This document shows positions 10,084-20,786 of a stretch of DNA of 64,000 bases, in pieces. Position numbers and translations under genes: made by a program. Position 1 is the stretch's first letter, and each line of letters begins with the position of its first letter. The notes beneath the pieces were generated by a model. The model was not told where the DNA came from. It saw only the letters and a program-made list of their open reading frames with translations, and did no database searches. This stretch comes from Microstegium vimineum (lineage: Eukaryota > Streptophyta > Magnoliopsida > Poales > Poaceae), in NCBI GenBank assembly GCA_022036555.1, contig CM039128.1, positions 25,304,719 through 25,368,718 on the forward strand, in the 5' to 3' direction.

Positions 10084-11795
10084 TGTTGATGGTACAAATG
10101 ACCCACTTCTACACCATCAAAACACTGTCAATAGGCTCGGTTTGGAAGGAAGAATAGCATACCATGAGCACATTTTTATCAAATAACTAGTTCCACATGT
10201 CCCTTGAGCATTTCTATGCAGGTGAAGGCAATTGAGGGGTACAGGAGCCTATGGGACCCACATGAGGGGTCGGCCGAACCCTAGGTAGGCCCACCAGAGG
10301 CTCCCACACCCCAGGATCCATCCATTAGAGCTCAGAGTGAAGATCCACCCTCGGATTCGCTCTGTGTTTTCTCTCAACGGCTAGAGATCAAAGCACATGG
10401 ATCCATGGGCCCACAAGAACTCAAATTAGCGTGACACTTTCAGAAGATGTCACTGACATGTGGACCATACTCCACGCGAAGGAGGGGCCCTAGAGGGGCC
10501 AGGACCAGGTCGGCTAACCTGGTAAGGCATCAAGGAGCCACCAGGAAGCCCCTTGACCTGTGGGGCCACCTTCTAGAAGAAGGGGGAGGTCCCCACCTGT
10601 CATAGGGGGCGGTCGACTTTCCCCTAGTGACTCTGAGCCTCCCTGAGGTCTCCATCGCCTTCCAACATGCCTCCATGCACCAGAATGATCTCCACCTTTG
10701 ATCTATGGCGGTTACAATGACGATTTGATCCTATGGAGCATAATGAAGATGGCATGGATCACTGACGTGGTGATGGCGTAGCCCCACTCCACCTCCACTA
10801 TAAATAGAGGGTCACACCCCCCTCTCACATCATGAAGAAATCAAGGCACAAGTGAGGATTAGTGTAGTTCTACTTCTTAGTAGTGTAGTCTAGTGTGGGA
10901 GTTAGAGTCGAGTCGAACTTGCCTCAGGGTCTCTACAGTCGTCTGTTAGAGAGTCTAGTATAGCTCTTGTATCTTACTATTTTTAGTAAGACTTTAATTA
11001 TTTATAAATATATCCTTACTTTACTTTACCCAGTCTTTACTTTGTGAAATATTATACTTGTTAGAGTATTGTTGTGTCTTATCTTAGTTTATAGAGTTTT
11101 TATATTGTAGATTGTTATCCTGTGATTCCACACTTCGGTACGTTCAACACTTGTCATAGGGTGCTCTAGTTGGCTTGTGTGCACAATTAGAGTAGTAAGA
11201 AAGGGTGTAAGCGTGATGCTTATACACTAGCTTGCCTTTGGTTGCCACGTGTCGCATGGTTTGAGCGGATGCTAGCAGGATGTGACAGCCATGTTTGTGC
11301 CTTTGATCCCCACCTCGTGTTGTAGGCACGTTCTAAAAAGGTAAGGCTCCCGTAAAATAGTGGCCACTTCGGATAGGGTTTTGTCTCCTACTGTTTGTCT
11401 ACTGCCTATTACTTTCAGGATGTGTGGATGCAATCTATAATATTGCAGTTGTGTTTTCTATGTTAAGTCATAGGAGTAAAGTTTGGATCATAGGAGTCCT
11501 ATACTCACTCGTTGTCCTCCCACCCAGTCACACTAACTAGTTATCCTTTAGTTATCTTAGCTTGGTATTTTTCTTTATCACCTTCCTATCATTTATATTT
11601 TGATTACCCCTCTACAATTAGTTAGCTCTAGATTGAAGTAACTGTGAGGATCCCTTCTTTATTATCATTCTTTGCTCCCGCTTTCCCTTGGGCTAAATAT
11701 AAATTACGATACCTTGGAATACTCTCGGGTGAAGTGGTACACGGTATATTATGTGTGCTTGCAGAATAATCCAATAGACATAATAAATACCTATA
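10084..11795 (+). repeat. 1.7-kb LTR (TGTTGA family), plus strand
   Basis: This LTR starts TGTTGATGGTAC and ends near TACCTATA. It shares long blocks with 60481-62185 and, in reverse, with 53118-54816. Shared blocks include the AAATAACTAGTTCCACATGT segment near its start, CTATAAATAGAGGGTCACAC at about 10798 (a likely promoter TATA region) and TATAGCTCTTGTATCTT near 10960. A tRNA-Asp-type PBS follows it. Confidence 0.8.
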
Positions 11796-11799
11796 AAGG

Positions 11800-11893
11800 C
11801 ATTTCTGTCGCCGTTACTAGGATGGGGTTTAGCTCTATTCTTGGTGGTGACGTTTAGAAATGCCAACGAGCATTTCTGGCGCCGTTGCCGGGG
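11800..11893 (+). other. Duplicated tRNA-Asp-type primer-binding site
   Basis: The phrase CATTTCTGGCGCCGTTGCCG at 11871-11890 fits the Asp-tRNA PBS used by Athila/Tat elements. A decayed copy (CATTTCTGTCGCCGTTACTA) sits 71 bp before it at 11800. The first copy also occurs after the minus-strand LTR at 53118. The second copy is therefore probably a local duplication in this element. Confidence 0.7.
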
Positions 11894-11999
11894 AAAACAT
11901 AGCCAGAGAATTTTAATAAATATTGAACCCTAAGATTACAATCAATATAGTGTTAAGTAGTTGTTGGGGCTTACCCCTTGCTCTTGTTTCTCTTATCGT

Positions 12000-12570
12000 G
12001 AAGCAAGGCATTGTATGAGTGACTTTCAATTTCGAGCAACCACACTCGAAAATCCTAAGAACAATCGAAGGAACTCTAGACATCATCTAGTTTCCTCTCG
12101 AAAGTTCATTTCAATTTTGGATTCACTCAAGGAAGGAGGCTCTGCGCTAGCGTTCGATCAAGCTATGTCCCATAAGAAGATCTTTAGCTTCTCAGCTCCA
12201 TTGGCTACTCACGTAGCCATGGGACCTCAAGCCAGCTTGGGGGATGCCCACTTCGAGATCAAGCCGCCACTCATCAGTATGGTGCAAGCCAGTCCATTTA
12301 GAGGAAAGTCCCATGAGGATGCTAATGCACATCTCCAACATTTCATGGAGATATTAGTGGCACCATAGCCATCAAGGGGATCAAAATGGACACCGTATGT
12401 CTTTGCCTTTTCCTGTTCTCTTTGATAGGGACAACAAAGCAATGGTTCTATGCTCACCCAAAGGATGTTGCCACTTGGGAAAAGTGCGCCAATGCATTCC
12501 TCAAGAAATTATTCTCGATGGGTAAAACCAATGCTCTTCGAGGAAGAATTTCAAACTTCCAACAACATGT
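12000..12570 (+). pseudogene. gag fragment of an Athila/Tat-like element
   Basis: The plus strand encodes gag pieces in two frames. One (to 12368) contains FEIKPPLISMVQASPFRG and SHEDANAHLQHFMEI. The next (12386 on) contains TTKQWFYAHPKDVATWEKC and KLFSMGKTNALRGRISNFQQ. These follow the conserved Athila gag order. A frameshift near 12370 breaks the gene. Homology stops abruptly near 12570, where minus-strand RT sequence begins. Confidence 0.8.
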
Positions 12571-13133
12571 GAAGATGGACATCATGCACCTTTGGAAAGA
12601 AGCAGGAGCATTGCATAGGCCGAAAGACATTCGCCTATAAGCATATGTTCCATAGGGGCATGTGAAGGTAGTCTTACTCTGATCATCAGGGTGGATTAGA
12701 TTATAACCCAAATAACCGTCAAGGAAAAAAATAAAGAATGTTTTGCAAGCCGTTCCAACATCTCATCGATGAAGGGTTACAGGAAGTTGTCTTTCTTTGT
12801 AGCCTTATTAAGTTTTCGGTAATCTATACACATCCTCCAACCTATGACGGTTCGTTGAGGAATCAACTCGTTCTTGTCATTTCAAACGACCGCCATACCT
12901 CCCTTCTTAGGCACAACTTGCACAGGGCTAACCCATTCACTATGAGGAACAAGGTGGATGATTCCTGCGTGCAAGTGTTTCAAAACCTCTTTCTTTACTA
13001 CTTCTCTCATCGCATTATTCAATCTTGATGGAGGTTCTCTAGATGGGATGGCCTCAGGTTCTATGGGAATGCGATGTGTGCAAAGAGTGGGACTAATGCC
13101 CTTGAGATCTAGGAGAGAATAGCCTAAGACTGA
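12571..13133 (-). pseudogene. Reverse transcriptase fragment of an Athila/Tat-like element
   Basis: Reading leftwards from about 13030, the minus strand encodes the N-terminal RT blocks: EVVKKEVLKHLHAGII, SEWVSPVQVVPKKGGMAV and PQRTVIGWRMCIDYRKLN. After a gap or frame change it encodes DDQSKTTFTCPYGTYAYRRM and FGLCNAPASFQRCMM. It stops at the junction with plus-strand gag and never reaches the YxDD box, so no active site is present. Several stops interrupt it. Confidence 0.85.
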
Positions 13134-13723
13134 TTAATGCTTTTCTAAGACATCGAGGAGTTTAAAGGACTCTTCAAGAGAGAGTTTGTCGCTTATGATC
13201 ACGGGGGCCTCACGATCGTCATTTAGGAAAGCATATTTTAGACCAGCAGGAAGGGGTTTAAGCTCTATAGAGGGCTTGGATGGAGGCTTGGATTTCTCCA
13301 GATCTATGGTTTCTTCTAGATCATCTTCTTGGATGAAATCTTCAGCATGTTCTTCTAGATCAGGATGAGGTGATTCTAGAAGAGATGCAACCATCACTTC
13401 CTCTATCAGGTCAGATTCTGGGAGCGATTTCGTCATGGTGTTTATGGAATCGAGAGCTTGATGCTGCTCCCGAGATGACCCTTAAGGCTTCCATCAGGAG
13501 ATCCATCTAGAAATCTCATGAGTGGATGCCCAATTAACAAGTCAAATTCCTCTATATCAAATATGAAGAAATTTAAGAGGATATTGGTGTTGTTAATTAG
13601 CGTAGGAATGGTCTGTGCGATCCCACAACTCTCAATCAATTGTCTTGAAGGAAGCTTCAAGAACTTATTGGTTGGAGTCAGAGTTACATCGCCTAGGAGG
13701 ACATTAGCTAAAGATTTAGACAT
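13134..13723 (-). pseudogene. Protease region and pre-RT linker, Athila/Tat-like
   Basis: The frame at 13723-13442 contains LANVLLGDVTLTPTNKFLKL and FDIEEFDLLIGHPLMRFL, which match the retropepsin region in this group. The frame at 13436-13134 is an acidic linker ending in the pre-RT landmark ELKPLPAGLKYAFLNDD and PVIISDKLSLEESFKLL. The catalytic DxG segment is not visible, so activity is unlikely. The order gag, protease, linker, RT is correct for a minus-strand element. Confidence 0.75.
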
Positions 13724-14399
13724 AACGCTTACTCCTACGGCAGGATCATAAAGAGAGTCTAATTTTGCTCTATTGATTTGGCAAGGAATGGTTGTGGAGG
13801 AAGAAAGGATTCGAATTGGCTCGACTGAAGATTCAACCTATTCTAGCCATTCATTGCTCATTATTGATGATAGCTCTTTAATCGTCTCCTGGAGGTATAT
13901 TTCCTCTAGGCGACTAGGAATGTCAAGATTATGAGCCTTTCAAGCAGAAGACTTCTTTTGCACATATTGATTCAAGGCATTTCCGAAATCGGAAAATAAA
14001 TCAGCCTCGATATCAAGAGGGAATTCCAAGGATTGAATTTCTTTTCCCTTGGTGGTTCAGGTTCGATAGCAGAATCTTGGGATGTAGAGGGAAGAGTTTC
14101 GGCTATCGAGGTTGTTTCTATTCTAGGGGCTGGTTTTTGTTCTTCCTCGGGTCCTTCTTCAAAAAAGTTAGTATATGGGGTGTTTTCAAGAATCTTTGTG
14201 AGAAGACTCTTCCCTGCACTAACAGGTAAACACAGGAAGGCTCCCCCGAAAGTTATATCAAGAAGCTGTACGAAATCTTTGCTAAGACCGATATAAAAAT
14301 CTTATAATAATGTTGGCTCGGTTATAGCAAGGTCGGGGTCGGATGATGCTAGATCTAAAAGATGGGCCCATGCCGCACCTAGAGGTTCTTTCTCCTTTT

Positions 14400-14700
14400 C
14401 TGAAAAGTTGATGACCTATTGACGAAGATGAACAACCCGAGAGATAGGGAAGAAAGCTAAACATAATTTGGATTGCAATTTCTCCCATTCTCCTTTTGCA
14501 CTATCTACGTGGCAATAGTACCATCGTTTGGCTATTTCTGTCAAAGAGAACGAAAATAGCTTCCACTTAATAGTACTTCGCCTCATCCCTTGAATATGAA
14601 TACATGAACACAATTGTTCAAAGTTACATAGGTGAGTGTAGGGGTTTTCAACTTTGTCCCCAGAAAAAGTTTTTTCCTAAACCATCGCTATGAGACTTGG
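14400..14700 (-). pseudogene. gag fragment of the minus-strand half
   Basis: The minus strand encodes ENPYTHLCNFEQLCSCIHIQ, then the gag core WKLFSFSLTEIAKRWYYCHV and GEWEKLQSKLCLAFFPIS. These are the conserved positions of Athila/Tat gag. Upstream lie a short leader and a PBS-like site next to the LTR at 14885. Positions 13724-14400 contain further decayed gag with no clean frame. Confidence 0.75.
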
Positions 14701-14884
14701 GCGAAGCTCATAACGAATGACCAGAACGGTCTGAGATGATTTAGGTGGCTCCAAGCTACCGCCCGTTGGAGCACCGTATTAAAAGACGGGTGTTTGATCC
14801 ATATGTGTATGTGGAAGGAAAGGTTTAAATCAAACAAGAATAAATAGGACCACAAGGTTCTAGTTAAAACGCTGCCAAAAAGCT

Positions 14885-16478
14885 TGTTGACACCAAAAGT
14901 GGAAAACAGAAAAAAGACCGCAAGCGTATGACTGTCCAGTGTAGCTTTCACCGGGAGTATTCCAGGTATCGTATTTTCCACAGGGAACGAGAAGTGAATT
15001 AACTAGGAATAAGGTTATGTCCTATGATGAGACAAGAGAGACTATGATATTTGGGTTGAGAGGTTCAATATGGCAAAGATATCTAACAAGGCAAAGCTGA
15101 TTATACTGGCTTTATCAGCCCTTCTCTTGCAGGAGGCAATGTGATAGATCAGTAAGAGGCAAAACTCCGATCGGACCGCGCCATCATGTTGTATTGAGGC
15201 CCTACCTTTTAAGAACTTATCTTACACACGTGGTGGAATACAAAGACTAGATAGGACTGTCACCACCTACTAGCTACCACAAATAATCCATGCAATAAGC
15301 GGTTTACAAAGGCAAGATTATGTTTAGACAACAAGTCTACACTAATCTCACTACTTTAACCTTGGCCTAAGATTAAAGCACTCTACTTAGAGTAAAGCGA
15401 TGAACAATCGCGAAAAGTTGTATAATAGCTAAACCAGATTTAGAATATCAAATGCTATAAAGAACTCAGATGTACCACTTACAAGTGTTGAACTTACAAG
15501 TGGATCGCATCCGCTGAGGTGTAGCTCTGGAGAAGATTCTCGACAGACCCGGGGCTTTCTCCAGAAGACTTCCCTCACTCTCCTCCAACTAGCATAGCAC
15601 TACAGCAGAGCTCCGCTGAGCTAAGTAGTTTCTCCAATCCGTCATGAATGAGAGGGGAGCTCTAGGGGGTATTTATATGTAGAGGTGGAGTAGGGGCTAC
15701 TCCAGTGCCACATCAGCGATCTAGGGAGCTTCAATCTTGAGCCTTTGGATCAAACCGCCTTAGAACCGCCTCAAATGGATGGACTTGATTTCCATCATGT
15801 GTTAAATGCATGGGGGAGTCACCAGGAGCCTCAGGGGGAATTTTGGGTATCGACCGACCCCCCTATTGCAGGTGGGCCATGCTCCAGGCTTCTAGAAGGT
15901 GTCCCCACTGGTCAGGGACCAAGTAGGGGGTGGTAGCCTCCTCTAGGGTGTTGGCCGATCCCCCTAGGGGTCTTAGGACCACCTCTGCCTTCTGGAATGG
16001 AGCTTGGTTGATCCTTCTGAAGTGTTTGTCACATTGATTCTCTTCATGTGGGCCCATGGATCCTTGTGCACTTGATTTGGTGCATTGAATGAAAGCACAT
16101 GTTGCATCCAAGGGTTGGAATAGATTTGTCATGGATTGTGCTGGCTTGGGTAGTCAGAATGGTCCAAATGAGTATCGACCGATCATGATTTGACTCCTTT
16201 GGAGCGAGGATTTCTTGTGGCAGCTCCTGGACATGTCAGGAGTCTCATGGTATAGATATTCTGGAGTTTGGCTCAAATCACACATCGAGAGATGTGTAAA
16301 AGGAGCTTCCAGCATTGATGATTGGCCTGAAATGTTATTCCCTGCAAGACAAAGCTTTCCAAGTACATGTGGAACTTATTAGTGGTAAATATGCTTACGT
16401 AGCGTTATTCTACCTTTGAAACCAAGATTGTTGATGGTATTTTAGATGTGTAAAAGTACGTCATTCTTACAGTCAACA
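14885..16478 (-). repeat. 1.6-kb LTR (TGTTGAC family), minus strand
   Basis: On the minus strand this LTR starts TGTTGACTGTAAGAATG and ends GGTGTCAACA. The sequence after it, TTTTTGGCAGCGTT, looks like a decayed tRNA-Asp PBS (14862-14884). It is related to, but more diverged from, the 1.7-kb LTRs elsewhere in the window. It was inserted into the CACTA transposase gene at 16479. Confidence 0.75.
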
Positions 16479-16900
16479 ACCATCTTGTCTGGGTTGTATC
16501 TTTTCCCATGTTTGTGCCATGGCATCTGTTTTGCGGACTCCTCTGTCATGTACAACCGTTGGATCCTTGGTATGAAAGGAAGGTACCGTAGGACCTTCGC
16601 AAGGACACCAAGCTATGACTTCTTGCTATCACTAGGGTCGACCAGATGCCTAGAGGATTTGCACTTTGGACAGTGTGTTGCTTTCTTGTGCTCTTTCCAA
16701 AATAGAACACACCCCTTGGGATAATCATGGATTTGCTCATATGGCATCTTAAGTGCACGAAGAAGTTTCTGTGACTTGTACAAGTTCTTCGGTAGAATGT
16801 GACCGCCCAGAAGCAAGGATCCAACAATTGCCAACATAGCATCAAAGTTGTCTTGACTCATGCTAGACTGCGATTTGAACGCCATCAGGCGTCCCATGGC
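16479..16900 (-). pseudogene. CACTA transposase (TNP2/TnpD-like) fragment
   Basis: The minus strand encodes a piece of an En/Spm-type transposase. It reads SQDNFDAMLAIVGSLL, LLRALKMPYEQIHDYPKGC, THCPKCKSSRHL and then, after a frame change, FIPRIQRLYMTEESAKQM and HGKRYNPDKMV. These are hallmark TNP2 positions, including the CPKC zinc-binding pair. The coding sequence is cut at 16478 by the retrotransposon LTR, and the rest of the gene is not in the window. It is non-functional. Confidence 0.9.
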
Positions 16901-17020
16901 ATCCAGTTGTGAAACCCTTGTCTGTTCGTGAAGGGGCTTCTATGCCAAAGACAACATATCGTAGTACGCCTTTGCGGATTCCTCTGGCTCGTCCTCAAAT
17001 CCTTCACCAAACCGTGCCTC

Positions 17021-17347
17021 CTAAAAGTTATCCATCCAGTCTGCTACCCCGGCATCTCCATAAAAAGCCTCGAGACGTGGTCTCAGCACCTCCTCTCCAA
17101 TACGATCGACTTCACCATGGTAGATCCAATAGGTATAGTTTGGCGTGAATCCATACTTGATAAGATCTTTCCCCACGTCCTTCTTTTTCTTTCTTACATG
17201 GTTGTCACATTTGATACAGGGACAAGACATCTGAATGGACCCTTTAGCAGCCTCGCAAAATGAATGCTCCAAGAAAGCATTAGTCTTAGTCATCCACTCT
17301 ATGGTCATACTAGCGTGGCCCGTGTAGATCCAATCACGGTTCTCCAT
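17021..17347 (-). pseudogene. CACTA transposase-associated N-terminal domain
   Basis: This 108-codon minus-strand frame starts MENRDWIYTGHASM and contains EAAKGSIQMSCPCIKCDN, then LIKYGFTPNYTYWIYHGEVD. It matches the zinc-binding transposase-associated domain found at the start of plant TNP2-type transposases. The key CPCxxC and HGE residues are intact. It lies upstream of the fragment at 16479-16900 with the expected spacing and orientation, so both belong to one decayed gene. Confidence 0.88.
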
Positions 17348-17888
17348 CCTCTAGCATATGCATATGTAAGCGAGAAATATAACCAGCAAATGCATCTATA
17401 GAGTGTGACTACTGTCTAATAGGTGAGGATAGGTCCTAATACCACCCGTGGATGCGTAGATGATGTCAGTTTCCATGCTCCGCTCCGATCCGAGACAAAA
17501 TTTTGGCAGCACCTCCGTGTTGTTCTCCTGATCATATCTCTTTCGAACGGGAGGCGCCTAACTTAGTTACATGATCATATAAAACATGCATGCAAAGGAG
17601 GGCTATACCTAAGGTGCCGGTGACGACAGACTTGCGAGGCAGTGTGGTGGCAAGGCGATGCGGTGCAGACAGACCAGCAACACCGACAAAGTCGATCGGG
17701 GTCGCCGATTCCCTCCCACTGGTCCTCCTACAAAAAAGACAGTTGGTTACTATCAACTGAAAATTTCGATAGCAACCTGTAGAAAACATAGGCACGAAGG
17801 CCAACAACCACATATGCACAACATGAGCACGAAGGCCAACAACCACAGACATATACTTAGTAACTACTAATAACACTAACACTACTAC
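17348..17888 (-). mobile_element. CACTA 5' internal region
   Basis: This non-coding stretch lies upstream of the transposase gene. It is bounded on the right by the Sirevirus LTR end at 17889. I assign it to the CACTA element only from its position. No gene is seen in it. Confidence 0.45.
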
Positions 17889-19824
17889 TGAAGGACCGAG
17901 AACGGCGACCAGAGGGGGGTGAATGGGAGCATCAAATTTCTCTTGAAATATTCGGGCCACTCTTCCCAAAAACCAAACCCAATTGATGGGTGCTCAACGG
18001 CAGTGGAGGAAAATCACCGAAAACCCCAAAACACAGGTTCTCAACCCTAGGGAAAAGAGGCAAGAACCTAGGCAAAACAGGCGCAAACAGTGACCGTCGG
18101 ACCACTTGATCAAGACCACTGGACCATAGCACAAGGTCCGAAGCCTTGGTCCAACGCTTCTGTAGGTGACCGTCGGACTGGTCCGACGCCCACTTTTGAA
18201 AGTCCGACGTCCACACAGAAACCACACAGTGAGTCCCGAAGCTCTGGACCTCTGGTCCAACGCTCACCGTCGGACTATGGGAGGTAGTCCGGTGCTCACT
18301 CCAGCCTCTGCGCAAAACAACACAGCAAGCTCCCTAGCTCCGGACTTTGGTCCGACGCTCACCGTCGGACTATCGCACCTAGTCCGACGCCCTTCGCTGC
18401 TTGACACTTTAGCTGGTCAAGACCACCGGACCACTTGCAATGGTCCGGAGCTCGGGGAAAGTCGTCCGGAGGGTGGTCCGACGCTCTCGAGCAGAAACTC
18501 TGAAACCCGTGAAAACAGTTTCCACTCCACCAAATCTTCCCAAAACCCAACCAAATGATCACCAACTGCAACCAAACTTTGTAGGCATGATCCTAGTGCA
18601 GTTGGGGAGCTATCCCGAAGAAATCATCGCTCAATTTGGCTTATAGCAAAGGGAGGAGAAGAGATTTGGGGAAAAGCTCAAGAACGAAGAACACCACAAA
18701 GAAAATGCCCGATCTACGCACTCGTGAGGTTTGAGGAGAATTCCTTCGGTGCAAAGAGGCTCCTCACGATTACGCACAACTTGGTTCAAACGGATTTGCA
18801 AGAGCTACTCCCTACAAAGAGAAATCATCTCAGGATAAGAGGGAGCAAAAGCAAAACGCGAAGAACACAAGCAAAATGGGGACATGATCACAAAATCGAA
18901 GCCACCATGGCTTACGGAGGTTACGGCCTCCGATTCCTCGCAACAAACCCAAGTTCTTACAAAGGTTGATAGAAACAACCTAGGGATCTCATGAACTAGA
19001 GAAAGAGAGAGGGGCAAGTGATTAGGGTTCAAGAGATGGGATGAGGGATACCCCTTCACCCCCTACTAATCGGGCTTTGGCTATTTCCCAAAGACACCCC
19101 TAGATACATTGAGTGAACTACCTAGCATAAGCATTGCAGTCCATGCTCCGGAAAATATCTCCCGCATTTTGAATGGACGGCCCCGCTTCCTGCTGGGAGT
19201 TGTTGTCGCCTCGACGCAACCTCCAAGATTCCGCCACGTGCCATCCCCGCTTCCTCGGAAGCTCCGCCTAGGTTTTGAGGCCCAAACCCAGGAAACCCGC
19301 CACTGGTAGCTTTGGGCTCAACTACCGAACCCCGAGTTTTGCGGCCCAAACTCGGAAACCGACGCGGATGGTTTTGAGGCCCAAACCACCAAACCACTCG
19401 ACGCGAGCCACCTTGTCTTCGCCCGGTCGGACTCCGTGTCCCCTGAGCCTCCGCTCGACTCACGTGTCCACCGTCTTGACTTGGCCTACTCGGTCTACCT
19501 CCATGTCTTCTCGCACTTGCCGGTGCCAAGTACTAGCCACCACAGCTAGTCCGCCGGCGCCCATGGTCCCTCAGTCCGAGCCCCGCTTCCGCCCTTCACC
19601 GCTCTCAGTCCATCGGCACGGCAAGCCTCTACTCGACCTTGTCCACGCCATTGACCACTGTCACTCGGCATAGCACCTGCACACCACAAGCCGATAGACA
19701 AGCACATGTTTTCTGCTTTCGCAGAGGTTAGGGTAAGCCACTCAAACTGAAACACTCTCGTGTTGGACGATCACTCATCATCAAAGCTGAACATACATGG
19801 GTACTTATCCACCATGTGTTCGCA
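17889..19824 (-). repeat. Sirevirus 3' LTR (1.94 kb)
   Basis: On the minus strand it starts TGCGAACACATGGTGGATAA after the purine tract at 19825-19840 and ends CGGTCCTTCA at 17889. Positions 18090-18490 hold many CpG-rich units such as GTCCGACGCTCACCGTCGGA. It matches 54951-55535 and 62558 onwards. Open frames inside it are incidental. Confidence 0.88.
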
Positions 19825-20489
19825 ATCTCCCCCTTGAGGAGTGCATTGTCAACACAAATGCATTTCAGATTTTAGCCACAAGGTAAAGCTCTCCAAATGA
19901 CCAAAAAGCTAAGAAAGTCAAAACGGGGTCATTTGAGAGAAGCAAAACGAGTCCAAAAACTTGGTTCCCAAAGACATGGGCAACGGCTCGACACAACCAA
20001 GCAAAACAAATCTAGCTCTCAAGAAGAGGCATAAAATTGGGCTCAACGCCACTAGCAAGTCCAAGATACCAATCACAGCTCTCAAAGCTCAAACTTCCAT
20101 TTAAACACTAGGGGAGCTCAAAAGATACCAATTGAAACCACTTACGTCCCCTAATGCTCAAGAAGCAATCGAAACCTGTCGAAGACAACAAAACAAGCTA
20201 GATCCTCCAGAAGAGGCAAAGACTCAACACATCTAGCAAAAGCTCCCCCTGAAAACTAACATTCTCAAGATACCAAGAAGGGGTGAAAAGAGCCAAGTCA
20301 AAAAGATATCAATTAAGCTCAAAAGGCACATTTGCTCCCCCTTGGAAGTAGATGGCTGAAAATGGAATGAAATGCACATCTCTCCCCCTTGTTGACATAT
20401 GAAGCTCATCAAACATCATCAACTCAAGATCCGGCTACAAATGCCATGAAATGCAAAATGAGTGCAAAAGCTTCATACTTAGGCTACAA
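17889..20489 (-). mobile_element. 3' end of a Sirevirus inserted in the CACTA element
   Basis: This is a 3' LTR (17889-19824) preceded on the minus strand by about 660 bp of Sirevirus 3' internal region. That region closely matches 59300-60480 and 62186-62557 of the Sirevirus at the end of the window. It contains four polypurine-tract-like sites (near 19828, 20245, 20335 and 20387). Gag, pol and the 5' LTR are absent, so only the 3' end remains. Confidence 0.85.
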
Positions 20490-20786
20490 ATGCCTAGGGT
20501 TGACACTCGGCAAAATAATGTCAAACGCCTGACACTCGACAAATCGGACGGAGCTGGATGTCGTCAGTCTCATGGTAAAATTTGCCGAGTGTATTTTTTG
20601 TCGAGCGTCGGGCACTCGACACATTAATATTTTGCCGAGTACTAGGCACTCAGCACATAATTCTTTGCCGCGTGTGAAAGTTTGTCGAGTGCGGCACTGA
20701 GCAAATTAAATGGTTTGCTGAGTGCCCGATATTTGGCACTCGGCAAACTATTCCACGCTCTGGCAAATTCCGGTTTTCCTGTAGTG
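20490..20786 (-). mobile_element. CACTA subterminal repeats and terminal inverted repeat
   Basis: On the minus strand the terminus reads CACTACAGGAAAACCGG, starting at 20786. It is followed by at least eight copies, in both orientations, of the subterminal motif TTTGCCGAGTGC. This is the standard structure of maize/sorghum-type CACTA ends. The 3-bp target copy would begin CTT at 20787. The transposase fragments at 16479-17347 read away from this end, as expected. Confidence 0.9.

Larger units (their letters stand above)
10084..16478. mobile_element. Head-to-head composite of two truncated Athila/Tat-like gypsy elements
   Basis: The left half reads plus: LTR (10084-11795), PBS and gag, ending near 12570. 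The right half reads minus: LTR (14885-16478), PBS-like site, gag, protease-like region and RT, ending at the same point. The two halves meet tail to tail inside coding sequence. Neither half has integrase, RNase H or a second LTR. The outer 5-bp flanks (ATTAT and ACCAT) differ only by two C/T changes. That is too weak to prove one insertion event. Confidence 0.7.

Noticed and set aside
10079..16483. Target duplication for the head-to-head composite (ATTAT and ACCAT)
   Set aside because: Only three of five bases match. Two C-to-T changes could explain it, but the evidence is too thin to claim one insertion.
17532..17969. 145-codon minus-strand frame upstream of the CACTA transposase
   Set aside because: It runs across the Sirevirus LTR border at 17889 and has no domain.
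19275..19673. Open frames in the Sirevirus LTRs (also near 55121-55607 and 62728-63260)
   Set aside because: They recur at equivalent positions of each LTR copy with different breaks, contain no known domain and reflect the GC-rich LTR sequence.
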